This document shows, in pieces, positions 35,460-45,100 of a stretch of 64,000 nucleotides of DNA. Source of the stretch: RGIG4079 sp045637505 (GTDB taxonomy: Bacteria; Bacteroidota; Bacteroidia; Bacteroidales; Muribaculaceae); NCBI GenBank assembly GCA_045637505.1, contig JAZTZO010000022.1, positions 30,789 through 94,788 on the forward strand, read 5' to 3'. The notes beneath the pieces were generated by a model. That model saw only the letters and a list, made by a program, of their open reading frames with translations, was not told the DNA's origin and made no database searches. The position numbers were made by a program, and so were the translations under genes. Position 1 is the stretch's first letter, and each line of letters starts with the position of its first letter.

Positions 35460-35759
35460 ATGAGACTTATAGAATTAAATCTACAGCAAATTTTTGACTT
35501 ATGCAGGGTGCATAAAGTAAAAACATTATCGGTATTTGGGTCTATTCTTACTGATAGATTCAATGAAAATAGTGATGTGGATATGCTTGTCGATTTTGAT
35601 AGTCAAAGTATTGACGATTATGTGTCAAACTATTTTAGTCTGAGGGATTCGTTGGCAAAACTATTTAATAGAGACGTAGATTTATTAGAAGAAAAAGGAA
35701 TAAAAAATAAGTTTTTGTTACGAAACCTAAATCGAACTAAACAGGTGATATATGAATGA
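35460..35759 (+). CDS. mntA: MNT-type nucleotidyltransferase antitoxin
   Basis: 99 residues. Minimal nucleotidyltransferase domain: FGSILTDRFNENSDVDMLVDF gives the GSx10DxD motif (Gly27, Ser28, Asp39, Asp41), and VDLLEEKGI carries the third acidic residue. In HEPN-MNT toxin-antitoxin pairs this protein neutralises the HEPN toxin, in studied cases by attaching AMP residues to its active-site tyrosine. It overlaps hepT by 8 nt. Part of the tRNA-Gly island. Confidence 0.88.
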   Translation: MRLIELNLQQIFDLCRVHKVKTLSVFGSILTDRFNENSDVDMLVDFDSQSIDDYVSNYFSLRDSLAKLFNRDVDLLEEKGIKNKFLLRNLNRTKQVIYE

Positions 35760-36096
35760 GTATATATTAACTTATCTTCAAGATGTGTTAGACTCTATTG
35801 ATGAAATGGAGAGTTATTTTATTGATTATCCTATGCAATTTGAGGTTTTTGAAAAGGACTATCTTAGGCGTAGTGCTGTAGAACGAAAAGTGGAGATAAT
35901 GGGTGAGGCGATTAATCGGATTTTAAAATTAGATTCTGATTTTTTGTTGCCAAATGCTAAAGAAATAGTTAATACACGAAATAGGGTGATACATGGGTAT
36001 GATAGTGTTACGCCTGAATTCCTTTGGAGTTTGGTGATAAAGCATATTCCAATTTTAAAAATAGATATTGAAAAGATTCTGTTAGAATATGAATAA
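35752..36096 (+). CDS. hepT: HepT-like HEPN RNase toxin
   Basis: 114 residues, all-helical DUF86/HEPN domain. The catalytic Rx4HxY motif is intact: Arg76, His81, Tyr83 in TRNRVIHGYDS. HepT toxins cleave RNA, tRNA in known examples, and Tyr83 is the residue AMPylated by the MNT partner in characterised pairs. Its stop codon touches the first base of the right direct repeat of the island. It shares a bidirectional terminator with the convergent tRNA genes. Confidence 0.88.
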   Translation: MNEYILTYLQDVLDSIDEMESYFIDYPMQFEVFEKDYLRRSAVERKVEIMGEAINRILKLDSDFLLPNAKEIVNTRNRVIHGYDSVTPEFLWSLVIKHIPILKIDIEKILLEYE

Positions 36097-36169
36097 AAAC
36101 ACATAAACCTCGACTATTGTCGAGGTTTTTATGTTTGAGCGGAAGACGGGGCTCAAACCCGCGACCCTC
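36096..36169. repeat. Right direct repeat of the tRNA-Gly island
   Basis: Matches 31391-31465: terminator hairpin plus the 3' 32 bp of tRNA-Gly. Here it is joined to the rest of the intact tRNA. Confidence 0.85.
36106..36130. terminator. Bidirectional terminator of hepT and the tRNA pair
   Basis: AACCTCGAC and GTCGAGGTT pair around TATT; T-rich on the plus side (GGTTTTTA) and moderately so on the minus side. Confidence 0.75.
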
Positions 36170-36210
36170 AGCTTGGAAGGCTGATGCTCTATCGACTGAG
36201 CTACTTCCGC
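36138..36210 (-). tRNA. tRNA-Gly(UCC)
   Basis: The reverse strand folds as a full cloverleaf: acceptor GCGGAAG/CTTCCGC, D arm GCTCAGTCGATAGAGC, anticodon arm TCAGC-CTTCCAA-GCTGA with anticodon TCC, and T arm GCGGGTTTGAGCCCCGT, discriminator T. CCA is not encoded. Its 3' half is the attachment site of the island. Confidence 0.95.
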
Positions 36211-36222
36211 AACATTGTTGTG

Positions 36223-36305
36223 TGGGCGAAGATGGATTCGAACCACCGAAGGTATAAACCAGCAGATTTACAGTCTGCCCCATTTGGCCACTCTGGTATT
36301 CGCCC
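36223..36305 (-). tRNA. tRNA-Tyr(GUA)
   Basis: Reverse strand: acceptor GGGCGAA/TTCGCCC, a long variable arm typical of tRNA-Tyr, anticodon loop CTGTAAA (anticodon GTA), T arm GGTTCGAATCC, discriminator A. It lies 12 nt upstream of tRNA-Gly and is probably cotranscribed with it. Confidence 0.95.
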
Positions 36306-36325
36306 TAAATCGGGTGCAAAGATAA

Positions 36326-36817
36326 TCAAAGTTCTTTAACTTTGCAAGCGAAATCGTGCATTTTAATTGCAGCAACAGCAGCTTCCTCGCCTTTGTTTCC
36401 GAGTTTGCCTCCACAACGGTCGAGTGCATCTTGTTCACAATCAACAGTTAACACTCCAAATATTACGGGTATATCACAGTCGGCGTTGAGTGTGGTTATG
36501 CCTTGTGTTACGCTTTGACACACATAGTCAAAGTGAGGTGTGCCTCCGCGAATTACGCAACCAAACACTATGATTGCATCATACATCGATGCTTCAATTA
36601 ATTGAGATGCTGCGAATGTTAATTCAACAGCCCCAGGTACATGATACACATCAACATCCTTGTCGTCAAAACCTTGCGATTTGAATACGGCTAACGCGCC
36701 ATCGGTGAGGGCTCCAGTGATGTGAGCGTTCCACTCGGCAGCTACGATAGCTACTCGCATGTCTTTAACTTTGGGGATAGCACCTTGTGGTGCGCTGTGT
36801 GATAGACTTGTTGCCAT
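36326..36817 (-). CDS. ribH: 6,7-dimethyl-8-ribityllumazine synthase
   Basis: 163 residues. RibH condenses 5-amino-6-ribitylamino-uracil with dihydroxybutanone phosphate, the penultimate riboflavin step. Motifs: AAEWNAHIT near the N-terminus, GAVELTFAA, the catalytic His in IRGGTPHFDYV and GNKGEEAA near the C-terminus. Full length. It follows a helical-repeat gene by 30 nt and ends 20 nt before the tRNA-Tyr gene. Confidence 0.95.
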   Translation of the reverse strand: MATSLSHSAPQGAIPKVKDMRVAIVAAEWNAHITGALTDGALAVFKSQGFDDKDVDVYHVPGAVELTFAASQLIEASMYDAIIVFGCVIRGGTPHFDYVCQSVTQGITTLNADCDIPVIFGVLTVDCEQDALDRCGGKLGNKGEEAAVAAIKMHDFACKVKEL

Positions 36818-36847
36818 GAAATATAATTTATTGGAAGATTGTATTAA

Positions 36848-37858
36848 TTATTTGGGGAACATTTTGTGCCACAATCCTAATATGTCGAGGCTATTGCTAC
36901 GGGCATTGAGCAGGATATCTACAATCTGTTTATGCTCGGCAGTGGCATTGAGTTTTGTGGCTTTGTGTAGCATTGTGTTGAGCAGATGCACTCCTTTGTC
37001 GCGAGTGTTTTTGGTTTGTATCAATGCTTCTCCAAGTGAGATTGAGAGTTGAAGTTGTTGCAACGAAAACTCGTTTTCGATGCGAGTGAGGTATTTTAAT
37101 GCGCGAGTATAGAAGTGAATAGCCTCGCGATAACGATTCATTTGAGAAAGGGTGTTACCCTCGTTTTGTAGCGATGCAATGAGTCGATTGGTGGCATCTT
37201 TGATGCCCGAATTAACCTCGGCAAGATGAATTGATGTTGCTACTTGATAATGTGCGAGCAGATTGGCTTGGTCAACTCGTGAACGATATATCGAGGTTGA
37301 TGCATTGAGTGCCAACACTTGCGCTGAGCTATATCGTTGAGGTTTTAGTTTTGATAACTTTTCAAGGAGTTTTAGTGACTTCAAGATGTCGCGTTCGGCC
37401 TGTTTGAACTCTTTTTTATGGCTATGAACTTGAGCCAAGTCAAACAACAACATCGCAAGAAGGCATATATAATTCTCATCTTTGCGACGAGTGCTTTGGA
37501 TTAAGATGTTTAGAGCGTCGGCAATAATGGCCATTGCTGCGTCAATCTTTTCATCTTCAATGAGTAGAGCTGCTAATGCTTGTTTTATAGCAACATGCAC
37601 ATCGGAGAGATTGTTGCGATTTATGCGAGCAAACATCTTGTCGAGCCATTGCAAGTGAGCGATGGCTTTACTGATATTATTGTCCTTTATCATCTCTATT
37701 GCTACGACTCTGATAGTGTCGATGACAGTTGATAAAGGGGCGTTGGCAAGACCATGTCGTAGGGCAAATATCGACGACCCAGCTTTGAATGCTTCAAGCT
37801 GGTTGAGTGAGTGAGAATTACTCACGGTGATGAATAAGCTGTCGAGAGTTGTCGTCAT
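36848..37858 (-). CDS. TPR-like helical-repeat protein, unknown
   Basis: 336 residues, entirely helical, with TPR-like pairs (AIAHLQWLDKMFARINRN, YREAIHFYTRALKYLTRIE) and no signal peptide or membrane segment, so cytosolic. It precedes ribH in the same operon behind a good promoter. No family recognised; its neighbourhood does not reveal a role. Confidence 0.6.
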   Translation of the reverse strand: MTTTLDSLFITVSNSHSLNQLEAFKAGSSIFALRHGLANAPLSTVIDTIRVVAIEMIKDNNISKAIAHLQWLDKMFARINRNNLSDVHVAIKQALAALLIEDEKIDAAMAIIADALNILIQSTRRKDENYICLLAMLLFDLAQVHSHKKEFKQAERDILKSLKLLEKLSKLKPQRYSSAQVLALNASTSIYRSRVDQANLLAHYQVATSIHLAEVNSGIKDATNRLIASLQNEGNTLSQMNRYREAIHFYTRALKYLTRIENEFSLQQLQLSISLGEALIQTKNTRDKGVHLLNTMLHKATKLNATAEHKQIVDILLNARSNSLDILGLWHKMFPK

Positions 37859-37887
37859 ATTATTGTCCCTATCCTCGTTTTACTATG

Positions 37888-37919
37888 CAAAGGTACTATA
37901 TTCTTTTTTAATTTTCAAG
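37888..37919 (-). promoter_or_regulatory. Promoter of the helical-repeat/ribH operon
   Basis: Reverse strand: CTTG (37919-37916, one change from TTTG), 20 bp, TACCTTTG (37895-37888), about 30 nt before the start. Confidence 0.6.
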
Positions 37920-37958
37920 TATGTAATAACTCAAAGGATGGTTTATAAATTCCCTTGG

Positions 37959-38447
37959 TTAGCTATGCGAAGCAATATACATGTCGCGTTCCTCATATGA
38001 GCATATTGCTTTAACCCATTCGGGGTCAATCTCGGCACCTTGAGCAGTTTTGGGGTCAAAACCAGCCATCACGGTGCGTCCCACGCATTTCACATCGCCA
38101 GTTTCGGCATTAATGATGCGTTGCTCTAATTTTACGCTACGCTGAGAAATCGATGTCACGGTTGTGAGCACAACGATGGGCTCTTTGATATATGCAGGAG
38201 AGAAAAAGTCGCAGTTAATGTTGACGATAACCACATTGATGTGTTTCCAATTAACCAAATCGGGCTTCACAGCATTGAAATAAGCTGTTTTGCCGAGGTC
38301 CATATATTCAAGATAGGCATTGTTGTTGATGTGACCTATCATATCAATGTCGTTGAATCGTATCTGTATAGGAGTTGCATGTCGAAAGGGGTGTGTTGCC
38401 TCGGGTACACGCGGATTGGGTGATGTAGGGTATGAAATAGGCTCCAT
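37959..38447 (-). CDS. Acyl-CoA thioesterase, 4HBT hotdog fold
   Basis: 162 residues. IQIRFNDIDMIGHINNNAYLEYMDLGKTAYF is the hotdog thioesterase signature (shown here by IRFNDIDMIGHINNNAYL), with the catalytic Asp in NDIDMIGH. This is the YbgC/4HBT type that hydrolyses acyl-CoA or acyl-ACP. Third gene of a recF-DUF721-thioesterase operon, 2 nt after the DUF721 gene. Substrate unknown. Confidence 0.85.
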   Translation of the reverse strand: MEPISYPTSPNPRVPEATHPFRHATPIQIRFNDIDMIGHINNNAYLEYMDLGKTAYFNAVKPDLVNWKHINVVIVNINCDFFSPAYIKEPIVVLTTVTSISQRSVKLEQRIINAETGDVKCVGRTVMAGFDPKTAQGAEIDPEWVKAICSYEERDMYIASHS

Positions 38448-38449
38448 TG

Positions 38450-38740
38450 TTAATGAAAGATTATATTTTTAATAACATTTTTGCCAGCGGCATTGTTTAG
38501 CTCTTCGGTTAATCGTGAACGATGAAAATTTAATTCGTTTTTAAGTGATGCCGACGATATATATACATGAAGAATGCCATTCTCAACATATCGGCGAGTG
38601 GTGTAACGATTTATCCCTTGTCCCACTACCTCGGGCCATAGATAACACACCTTTTGCTCATCAAAAGTTGATGCCATGCCACTATCAATGATAACAGCAT
38701 CTATGATTGATTTTATGCTTTGTGCTTCGGAGCGTTTCAT
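38450..38740 (-). CDS. DUF721 (DciA-like) protein
   Basis: 96 residues. WPEVVGQGINRYTTRRYVENG followed by LHVYISSASLKNELNFHRSR is the DUF721 domain pattern, shown here by WPEVVGQGI and LKNELNFHR. The family includes DciA, the replicative-helicase loader of bacteria lacking DnaC. Overlaps recF by 4 nt, which fits a role in replication. Confidence 0.85.
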   Translation of the reverse strand: MKRSEAQSIKSIIDAVIIDSGMASTFDEQKVCYLWPEVVGQGINRYTTRRYVENGILHVYISSASLKNELNFHRSRLTEELNNAAGKNVIKNIIFH

Positions 38741-39846
38741 TCTGTTTGAATTATGGGGTTAAATGTTCCGTCGATAACCTCCCATATGCGATAATCGCCC
38801 GATGTGCGAGTGATTATATTGTCGAGGTGAGTGCGATTGGTGTCGGTAATGAATATTTGGCCAAAAGTGTCGCACATCACAATCTCCATGATGCGTTCCA
38901 CGCGTGATGCGTCAAGTTTGTCAAATATATCATCAAGGAGCAAAAGTGGCTTGAGCGAGGTGGCAAGGCTCAACATCTCATATTGCGCTAATCGCAAGGC
39001 GATTGTAAACGTTTTGCATTGGCCTTGCGAGCCCACGCGTCTGACGGGCATTCCCGATATCATCATCTCTATATCATCGCGATGAATGCCCACCGATGTG
39101 TGTCGCACAATTTCATCGTGGCGTCGAGCGCTATCGAGTAGGGTCTCAAAAGTGGTGCCAGGGTCGTTAAGTTGACTTTCGTAACTTAATTCAACCTGTT
39201 CGCCGTCGCCAGCTATGGCATTGTAATAACGATTAAATATCACTGACAATTTCTCTATCCACTCTTTGCGTTGGCTGTTGATATAATCGGCAGCCATACC
39301 CATTGTGAGCTCGATTGCGAGGTATAGATTGTGGTCAACGCATCCGTCGCGAAGCAATTTATTGCGTTGCTCAAGCGATTTGTTGTAGCGAATGAGTTGA
39401 TCGAGATAGTTGTGATTGCTTTGAGATATTATCATGTCGATAAACTTGCGTCGTTCATCGCTATTACCTCTAATGAGGTCAATGTCGTTTGGGGCAATAA
39501 TCACAAGTGGGAAAAGCCCTATATGTTGGCTCAATCGTTGATATTCTTTCCCTTTGCGTTTAAGTGACTTGCGCTTGCCTTGAGCCATGCCCAACGATAA
39601 CTCTTCTTCTACTCCACGACGCAAATATGAAGCGTTTGCAATGCAAAAGTCTTCGTTGCGCTTGATGAGCAATGAATCGGTTACCCCATTAAAACTTTTA
39701 CAAAAACTCAAGTAATATATAGCATCAAGCAGATTGCTTTTCCCCATGCCATTGTTGCCCAAGAGACAATTGGCCTTGGGCGAAAACTCCAATCGAGCCT
39801 CCGCTATATTCTTGAAATTATCTAATGAGAGTCGTTGCAAAATCAT
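38737..39846 (-). CDS. recF: DNA replication and repair protein RecF
   Basis: 369 residues. SMC-like ATPase of the RecFOR pathway, which loads RecA at gaps. Walker A GNNGMGKSN (about 30-38), signature-like SQGQCKTFTIALRLAQ, and Walker B LLLLDDIFDKLD (about 302-313) with D-loop are present. Full length. First gene of the operon with DUF721 and a thioesterase. A TAACTTTG -7 box lies almost directly before the ATG, which suggests a very short leader. Confidence 0.95.
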   Translation of the reverse strand: MILQRLSLDNFKNIAEARLEFSPKANCLLGNNGMGKSNLLDAIYYLSFCKSFNGVTDSLLIKRNEDFCIANASYLRRGVEEELSLGMAQGKRKSLKRKGKEYQRLSQHIGLFPLVIIAPNDIDLIRGNSDERRKFIDMIISQSNHNYLDQLIRYNKSLEQRNKLLRDGCVDHNLYLAIELTMGMAADYINSQRKEWIEKLSVIFNRYYNAIAGDGEQVELSYESQLNDPGTTFETLLDSARRHDEIVRHTSVGIHRDDIEMMISGMPVRRVGSQGQCKTFTIALRLAQYEMLSLATSLKPLLLLDDIFDKLDASRVERIMEIVMCDTFGQIFITDTNRTHLDNIITRTSGDYRIWEVIDGTFNPIIQTE

Positions 39847-39873
39847 ATCACAAAGTTACAAATTATTTTATAC

Positions 39874-39907
39874 AAAAAAGAGTGGAACCCATCAATTTTG
39901 ATTCCAC
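39874..39907 (-). terminator. Terminator downstream of lpxA
   Basis: Arms GTGGAA (39882-39887) and TTCCAC (39902-39907), extended imperfectly, followed on the reverse strand by CTCTTTTTT. Confidence 0.5.
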
Positions 39908-39934
39908 CCTTATGATATAGAGAGTTGTCAATAC

Positions 39935-40723
39935 TTAATCGATAGTATTTACGCTCAATGCTACGATTTTCATATCGTTGGCGCGAATAAAGTCAACAAC
40001 CTCTTGTCGCACTTCGCTTTCGGGAACATCGGCCTCGATGCGACGCACGGCATTGAATACCGATGTACCACTTTGATATACATGGCGATAGCATTTAGCT
40101 ACATCGTCGATTTGCTCTTCGGTGTAGCCATGCTTGCGCATCACAACAGCGTTGATGCCAAAGTAGCTTACGGGGTTGTGTGCAAAGATGGTGAATGGAG
40201 GCACATTACCACTAATGCGACATCCTCCCTTGATGAGTACCCAACGACCCACTTTGCTTTTCTCGTGAAGGATAGAACAGCTTGAAAGTATGCTACACTC
40301 TTCAACTTCAACATCGCCAGCAATCAACACACTATTGCCCACAACACACTTCCCTTTGATTATAGTGTCGTGCCCTATGTGCGACTCGGCCATAATGAAG
40401 CAATCATTGCCTATGCGAGTGCCTCCTACCGAAGTGATACCACGATTGATGATAACATGTTCGCGTATCACATTGTTGTCACCTATGTAGCAATATGTAC
40501 TGTCGCCTTTCCAACGAAAATCTTGTGGATCGGCACCAATGATTGTTCCTTGATATACTTTGTTGTTGCGACCCATGCGTGTGCCACGAATAATGCTTGT
40601 ATAGGGCATTATTTCGCAACCGTCGCCTATCTCTACATCTTGGTCAATGTAGGCAAATGGGTGGATCGTTACATTTTCGCCAAGTTTGGCTGTTGGATCA
40701 ACATGAGCTAATGGGCTAATCAT
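39935..40723 (-). CDS. lpxA: UDP-N-acetylglucosamine acyltransferase
   Basis: 262 residues. First committed acyl transfer of lipid A synthesis. Left-handed beta-helix hexapeptide repeats occupy about 1-185, with the helical C-terminus after. The catalytic base is in AESHIGHD (His118 by alignment with E. coli His125), and GADPQDFRWKG is the conserved nucleotide-site motif. Full length. Stands alone here; the lpxC/fabZ genes are not in the window. Confidence 0.95.
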   Translation of the reverse strand: MISPLAHVDPTAKLGENVTIHPFAYIDQDVEIGDGCEIMPYTSIIRGTRMGRNNKVYQGTIIGADPQDFRWKGDSTYCYIGDNNVIREHVIINRGITSVGGTRIGNDCFIMAESHIGHDTIIKGKCVVGNSVLIAGDVEVEECSILSSCSILHEKSKVGRWVLIKGGCRISGNVPPFTIFAHNPVSYFGINAVVMRKHGYTEEQIDDVAKCYRHVYQSGTSVFNAVRRIEADVPESEVRQEVVDFIRANDMKIVALSVNTID

Positions 40724-40757
40724 ATGTCTTGAAATTTAAGGTGTTATACTAAATTTA

Positions 40758-42137
40758 TTATCTACCACCGCCAAGCGATTGATAGAGGTTGATTACTGCT
40801 TGAGCTTTGGTGTGTTCGCAAGCCAATTGCGACATTTGTGCAGCCAAGAGATTTTGTTGAGCAGTGAGCACTTCGAGGTATGTTGAGGTTCCCAAGGTAA
40901 GAAGTTCTTGGGTGTATTCAACCGATTTCTCAAGGTTTTCAATTTGCTTGTCGAGTAGTTTTACTTTTTCATCGCTCTTTTGGCATATTGTCATGGCGTC
41001 GCTCACCTCGGCACTTGCGCTCAAGAGTGAGTATTCAAAGTTGTTCATCGCTTGTTGTTGAGCCGCTTTGGCAGCTTCAAGGTTAGCGATATTCTTGCCG
41101 CGAGAGAAGAGTGGGGCAGTCAACGACCCTGCAAGTTGAACAAACCATTCGCCAGGGTTCACTATTGCCGACCCAAGACTATTGGTGAAACCACCATTGG
41201 CCGAAATCGTGAGGTTGGGGTAGAAAGCGGCGCGAGCAAGGTTGGTAGCATAGTATGCTTTAGCCACATCAAGTTCGGCGGCACGCACATCGGGACGAGC
41301 AGCAAGTTCTACCATAGGCACTCCAGCTCTCACTACATTGGGCATAGCCAATTTTGCTTGAGGCGACACACTCCATTTTTGTGGTAACACATTGAGGAGT
41401 AGTGACATGGTGTTATTGGTCTCATCGAGAGCAACTTCCAAGTCGGTAATTGAAGCCAATAGATTATAATAACTTGCAGTGCTTTGCACGATAGCAGCCT
41501 CGTTGAGGCGTCCATCGAGTTTGAGGTTTTTCATCACCTCGATGCTTTCGCTCCACAATTTTGCAGTTTCTTTATTCAACTCAATTTGGCGTTTGATAGT
41601 AGCAATTGCATAGTAGCAATTAGCTACCCCACCTATAATTTGCGAGCGCACGGCTTGGTTATAGGCTTTTGTTTGCTCTACGGTAACCTCTGCACTTCGT
41701 TTATTGTTGAGCAATTTGCCAAAGATGTCAACCTCCCAACTCACCGCGAGCGGAATTTGGTAAGTGCCTATGAAATCACTTCCAGCAAACGATGCATATC
41801 CACCATTGGGGGCTAATGCCACCGATGGGAGATAACTCAATTTTGCGCCCTTGAGTTGTGCTTGAGCAATGTCGATATTGAGTTTAGCATTTTGCATATT
41901 CACATTATTGGCAAGTGCTTGATTAATCAAGTCAACGAGCACGGGATCGGTAAAAACCTCTTGCCAGCGTAGATTGCCAAATGTTGTGGTGTCGATTTCG
42001 GCCTCTTGGGCTTTTACATATTCGGCAGCGAGAGCGCTCTCGTCTTGAGGCATCTCATATTTTTTATACAGCCCACAACTGCTCAGCATCGAAATGCCGA
42101 GAGTTATGGTTGCAATATATTTCATTTTATTTGTCAT
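40758..42137 (-). CDS. RND efflux outer-membrane lipoprotein, TolC/NodT family
   Basis: 459 residues. Lipoprotein signal (ITLGISMLSSCGLYKKYE, Cys about 21), two coiled-coil OEP repeats with the motif DIFGKLLNNKRSAEV in the first and TLTAPLFSRGKNIANLEAAKAAQQQ in the second, shown here as APLFSRGKN. Forms the trimeric outer-membrane channel of the pump encoded just upstream (10-nt gap to the RND gene). Confidence 0.92.
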   Translation of the reverse strand: MTNKMKYIATITLGISMLSSCGLYKKYEMPQDESALAAEYVKAQEAEIDTTTFGNLRWQEVFTDPVLVDLINQALANNVNMQNAKLNIDIAQAQLKGAKLSYLPSVALAPNGGYASFAGSDFIGTYQIPLAVSWEVDIFGKLLNNKRSAEVTVEQTKAYNQAVRSQIIGGVANCYYAIATIKRQIELNKETAKLWSESIEVMKNLKLDGRLNEAAIVQSTASYYNLLASITDLEVALDETNNTMSLLLNVLPQKWSVSPQAKLAMPNVVRAGVPMVELAARPDVRAAELDVAKAYYATNLARAAFYPNLTISANGGFTNSLGSAIVNPGEWFVQLAGSLTAPLFSRGKNIANLEAAKAAQQQAMNNFEYSLLSASAEVSDAMTICQKSDEKVKLLDKQIENLEKSVEYTQELLTLGTSTYLEVLTAQQNLLAAQMSQLACEHTKAQAVINLYQSLGGGR

Positions 42138-42147
42138 AGTTATAAGT

Positions 42148-45100
42148 TTAGTTGCGTGAATATTGTTCCAACTCTGATTCGATACCGGCGTTGTCGGTGT
42201 CTTTCCACTTGATAGGAGTGAATTTTTCTTGGATTGACTGGAATATTACAAACAATGCTGGCACGATGAGCACTTGTAATATCATACCAATCAACATACC
42301 ACCAATCGAACCGGCACCAAGAGCGTTATTACCATTGGCACCTACACCTGTGGCAAGCATCATAGGCAATAGACCGATAATCAATGCCAAAGAAGTCATC
42401 AAGATGGGGCGCAAACGAGCGGCTGCACCTGCCACGGCGGCATTCACGATGCTCATACCTGTGCGACGGCGCTCAACGGCAAATTCCACAATCAAGATTG
42501 CGTTCTTGGCCAATAGACCGATGAGCATAATCAATGCGATTTGCAAGTAAACATTGTTGGTAATACCTCCCACCTTGGCAAAGATGAATGTACCCATCAA
42601 CCCGAATGGAACTGAAAGGATTACAGCCAATGGTAGAATGTAACTTTCATATTGTGCACTCAACAATAAGTAAACAAACAAGATACACAATCCGAAGATT
42701 ACAGCCGTTGCGCTACCCGAAGAAGATCCTGCTTCTTCGCGAGTCATACCGGCAAATTCATAGCCATATCCTTGTGGAAGGTATTGATCGGCTGTGCGTT
42801 GGATTGCCGCGATTGCTTCACCCGAAGAGTAGCCGGGGTTGGGCGAACCCGAAACGGCAATTGATGTAAACATGTTGAAACGATTCAACAAGTCAGGGCC
42901 ATATACTCGTTTTAGGGTAATGAAATTGGTGATAGGTGCCATTTCATTGCCATTGCGCACCTTGATGCTGTTGAGCGTTTCGGGAGATACGCGAGAATCG
43001 GGAGTCGCTTGCATCATCACACGATATAGTTTACCGAAACGGTTGAAGTTTGACACATACATACCTCCATAATATCCCTGCAATGTAGATAGAATTGTTT
43101 GTGGGCTTAAACCTGCTTGTTTAGCCTTTGCCACATCGATATCAACCATATATTGAGGGAATGATGGGTTGAATGTTGTATATGCCATTTGAATTTCGGG
43201 GCATTTATTCAATTCGCTAATGAAATTCATCGCAATCTCGTGGAATTTGCCAATGTCGCCACCGGTTTTGTCTTGAAGTTGTAATTCAAAACCATTGGTT
43301 ACCGAATAGCCGGCAATCATAGGAGGAGCAAAGAACATCACACGTCCATCTTTAATCTTTTGTGATGTCATGGCATATAATTGTTGTATGATATTGGTGC
43401 TGCTTTCCTCCTTGGTGCGTTCTTCCCAGTTTTTCAACTTGATAATGAATGTTCCATAGGTTGAGCCTTGACCGGCGATGAAACTATAACCGTTGATCAT
43501 CACACGAGTTTCAACAGCAGGGATTGAGGCGATAATGTCGCCCACCTCGTTAAGAAGTTCCCCGGTGCGTTCTTGTGATGTAGCAGGAGGCATATCCACC
43601 ACAGCAAAGATAGTTCCGGTATCTTCGTCGGGAACGAGTGCTGTAGGAGTAGAGCCCATCAACCACACCAATGCTCCGATTGCAATTGCTACAATCAATA
43701 GCGATACGGTTTTTGCCTTGATGAATAGTCTGATAACACTTTTGTATTTTTCAAGCATGCCATCATAGGCCGCGTTAAATGCAGTGTGGAATCGTTTGAC
43801 AATACTTTGTTTCTTCCCTTCATGGTCTTCATGAGGCTTGAGGAAAATAGCACAAAGAGCAGGGGAGAGCGTCAACGCATTGATTGCAGAGAAAGCGATA
43901 GAAATAGCCATTGTGATACCAAATTGTTGGTAGAATACCCCGCTTGTGCCAGGCATGAATGACACAGGGATAAACACAAGCATCATTACAAGGGTAATAG
44001 AAATCAAGGCTCCTGCAATTTCACCCATTGCATCGATAGAGGCGCGGCGTGCCGATTTGTAACCCACATCAAGTTTGGCATGCACGGCCTCGACCACCAC
44101 AATGGCGTCATCGACCACAATCGCAATGGCCAGCACGAGAGCCGACAATGTAATCAAGTTGATAGAGAACCCAATGAGGTTCATCACGAAGAATGTACCT
44201 ATGAGGGCTACAGGAATTGCTATCGCCGGAATGATTGTTGAACGAATATCTTGAAGGAAGATATACACTACGAGAAACACAAGGACAAAGGCCTCAAGCA
44301 ATGTTTTGAGCACTTCGTGGATAGATGCTTCGAGGAAGTCGTTAGTGTTCATCGGAACAGCAATAGCCAACCCTTTGGGCAAATCTTTCTTGGCATTTTC
44401 AAGTAGTGCAAGAATATTTTTGATAATCTCGGTCGCATTAGAGCCGGGAGTTTGGTAAATCATTGCAGTTGCAGCAGTTTTACCATTTAACTCACTTTGG
44501 AATCCGTATGTTTCACGACCCAATTCTACTTCGGCAATATCCTTCAAATATAGAGTCTCGCCATCGGGCGATGCTTTCACTACAATATTTTCAAACTCTT
44601 CGGGTGTAACCAGACGTCCCTTATATTTCATGATATATTGGAAACTTTGATTACCCCATTCACCAAATTGACCGGGAGCCGCTTCAATGTTTTGTTCGGC
44701 AAGTAGTGCTGAAATGTCCGAAGGCATCAGCCCATATTGAGCCATGACATCGGGTTTGAGCCATATACGCATTGAGTAGTTGGCACCGAGCACCATTGCG
44801 TCACCTACACCCGAGATACGTTGGATTTGTGGAATGATGTTGATTTTTAGGTAGTTTTCCACAAATTCGGTAGAGTAGGTGCTATCTTCGGCATATACAC
44901 TGACTGCCAATAGCGTTGAAGTTTGGCGTTTTTGAGTAATCACCCCCACCTTTGTAACTTCGGCAGGAAGCATCCCTTGAGCCTTTGCTACACGGTTTTG
45001 CACATCAACAGCAGCCATATCGGGGTCATACCCTTGTGTAAAGTACACGGTAATGGTTGCTGCACCGGTATTGGTGGCCGAAGATGTCATATAAGTCATG

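Larger units (their letters stand above)
31391..36169. mobile_element. 4.7-kb genomic island in the 3' end of tRNA-Gly(UCC)
   Basis: Bounded by the 75-bp direct repeats, with the intact tRNA-Gly rebuilt at the right end. Cargo: an OmpA/WG lipoprotein, a TPR/beta-barrel protein, a structured intergenic element, and the mntA-hepT pair. No integrase, excisionase or mobilisation gene is present, so it is either a decayed element or one moved in trans. The boundaries are seen in sequence; mobility is inferred. Confidence 0.7.

Noticed and set aside
36008..36283. An open frame of 91 codons across the tRNA genes
   Set aside because: It reads through both tRNAs and hepT's end on the minus strand; tRNA structure explains the sequence.
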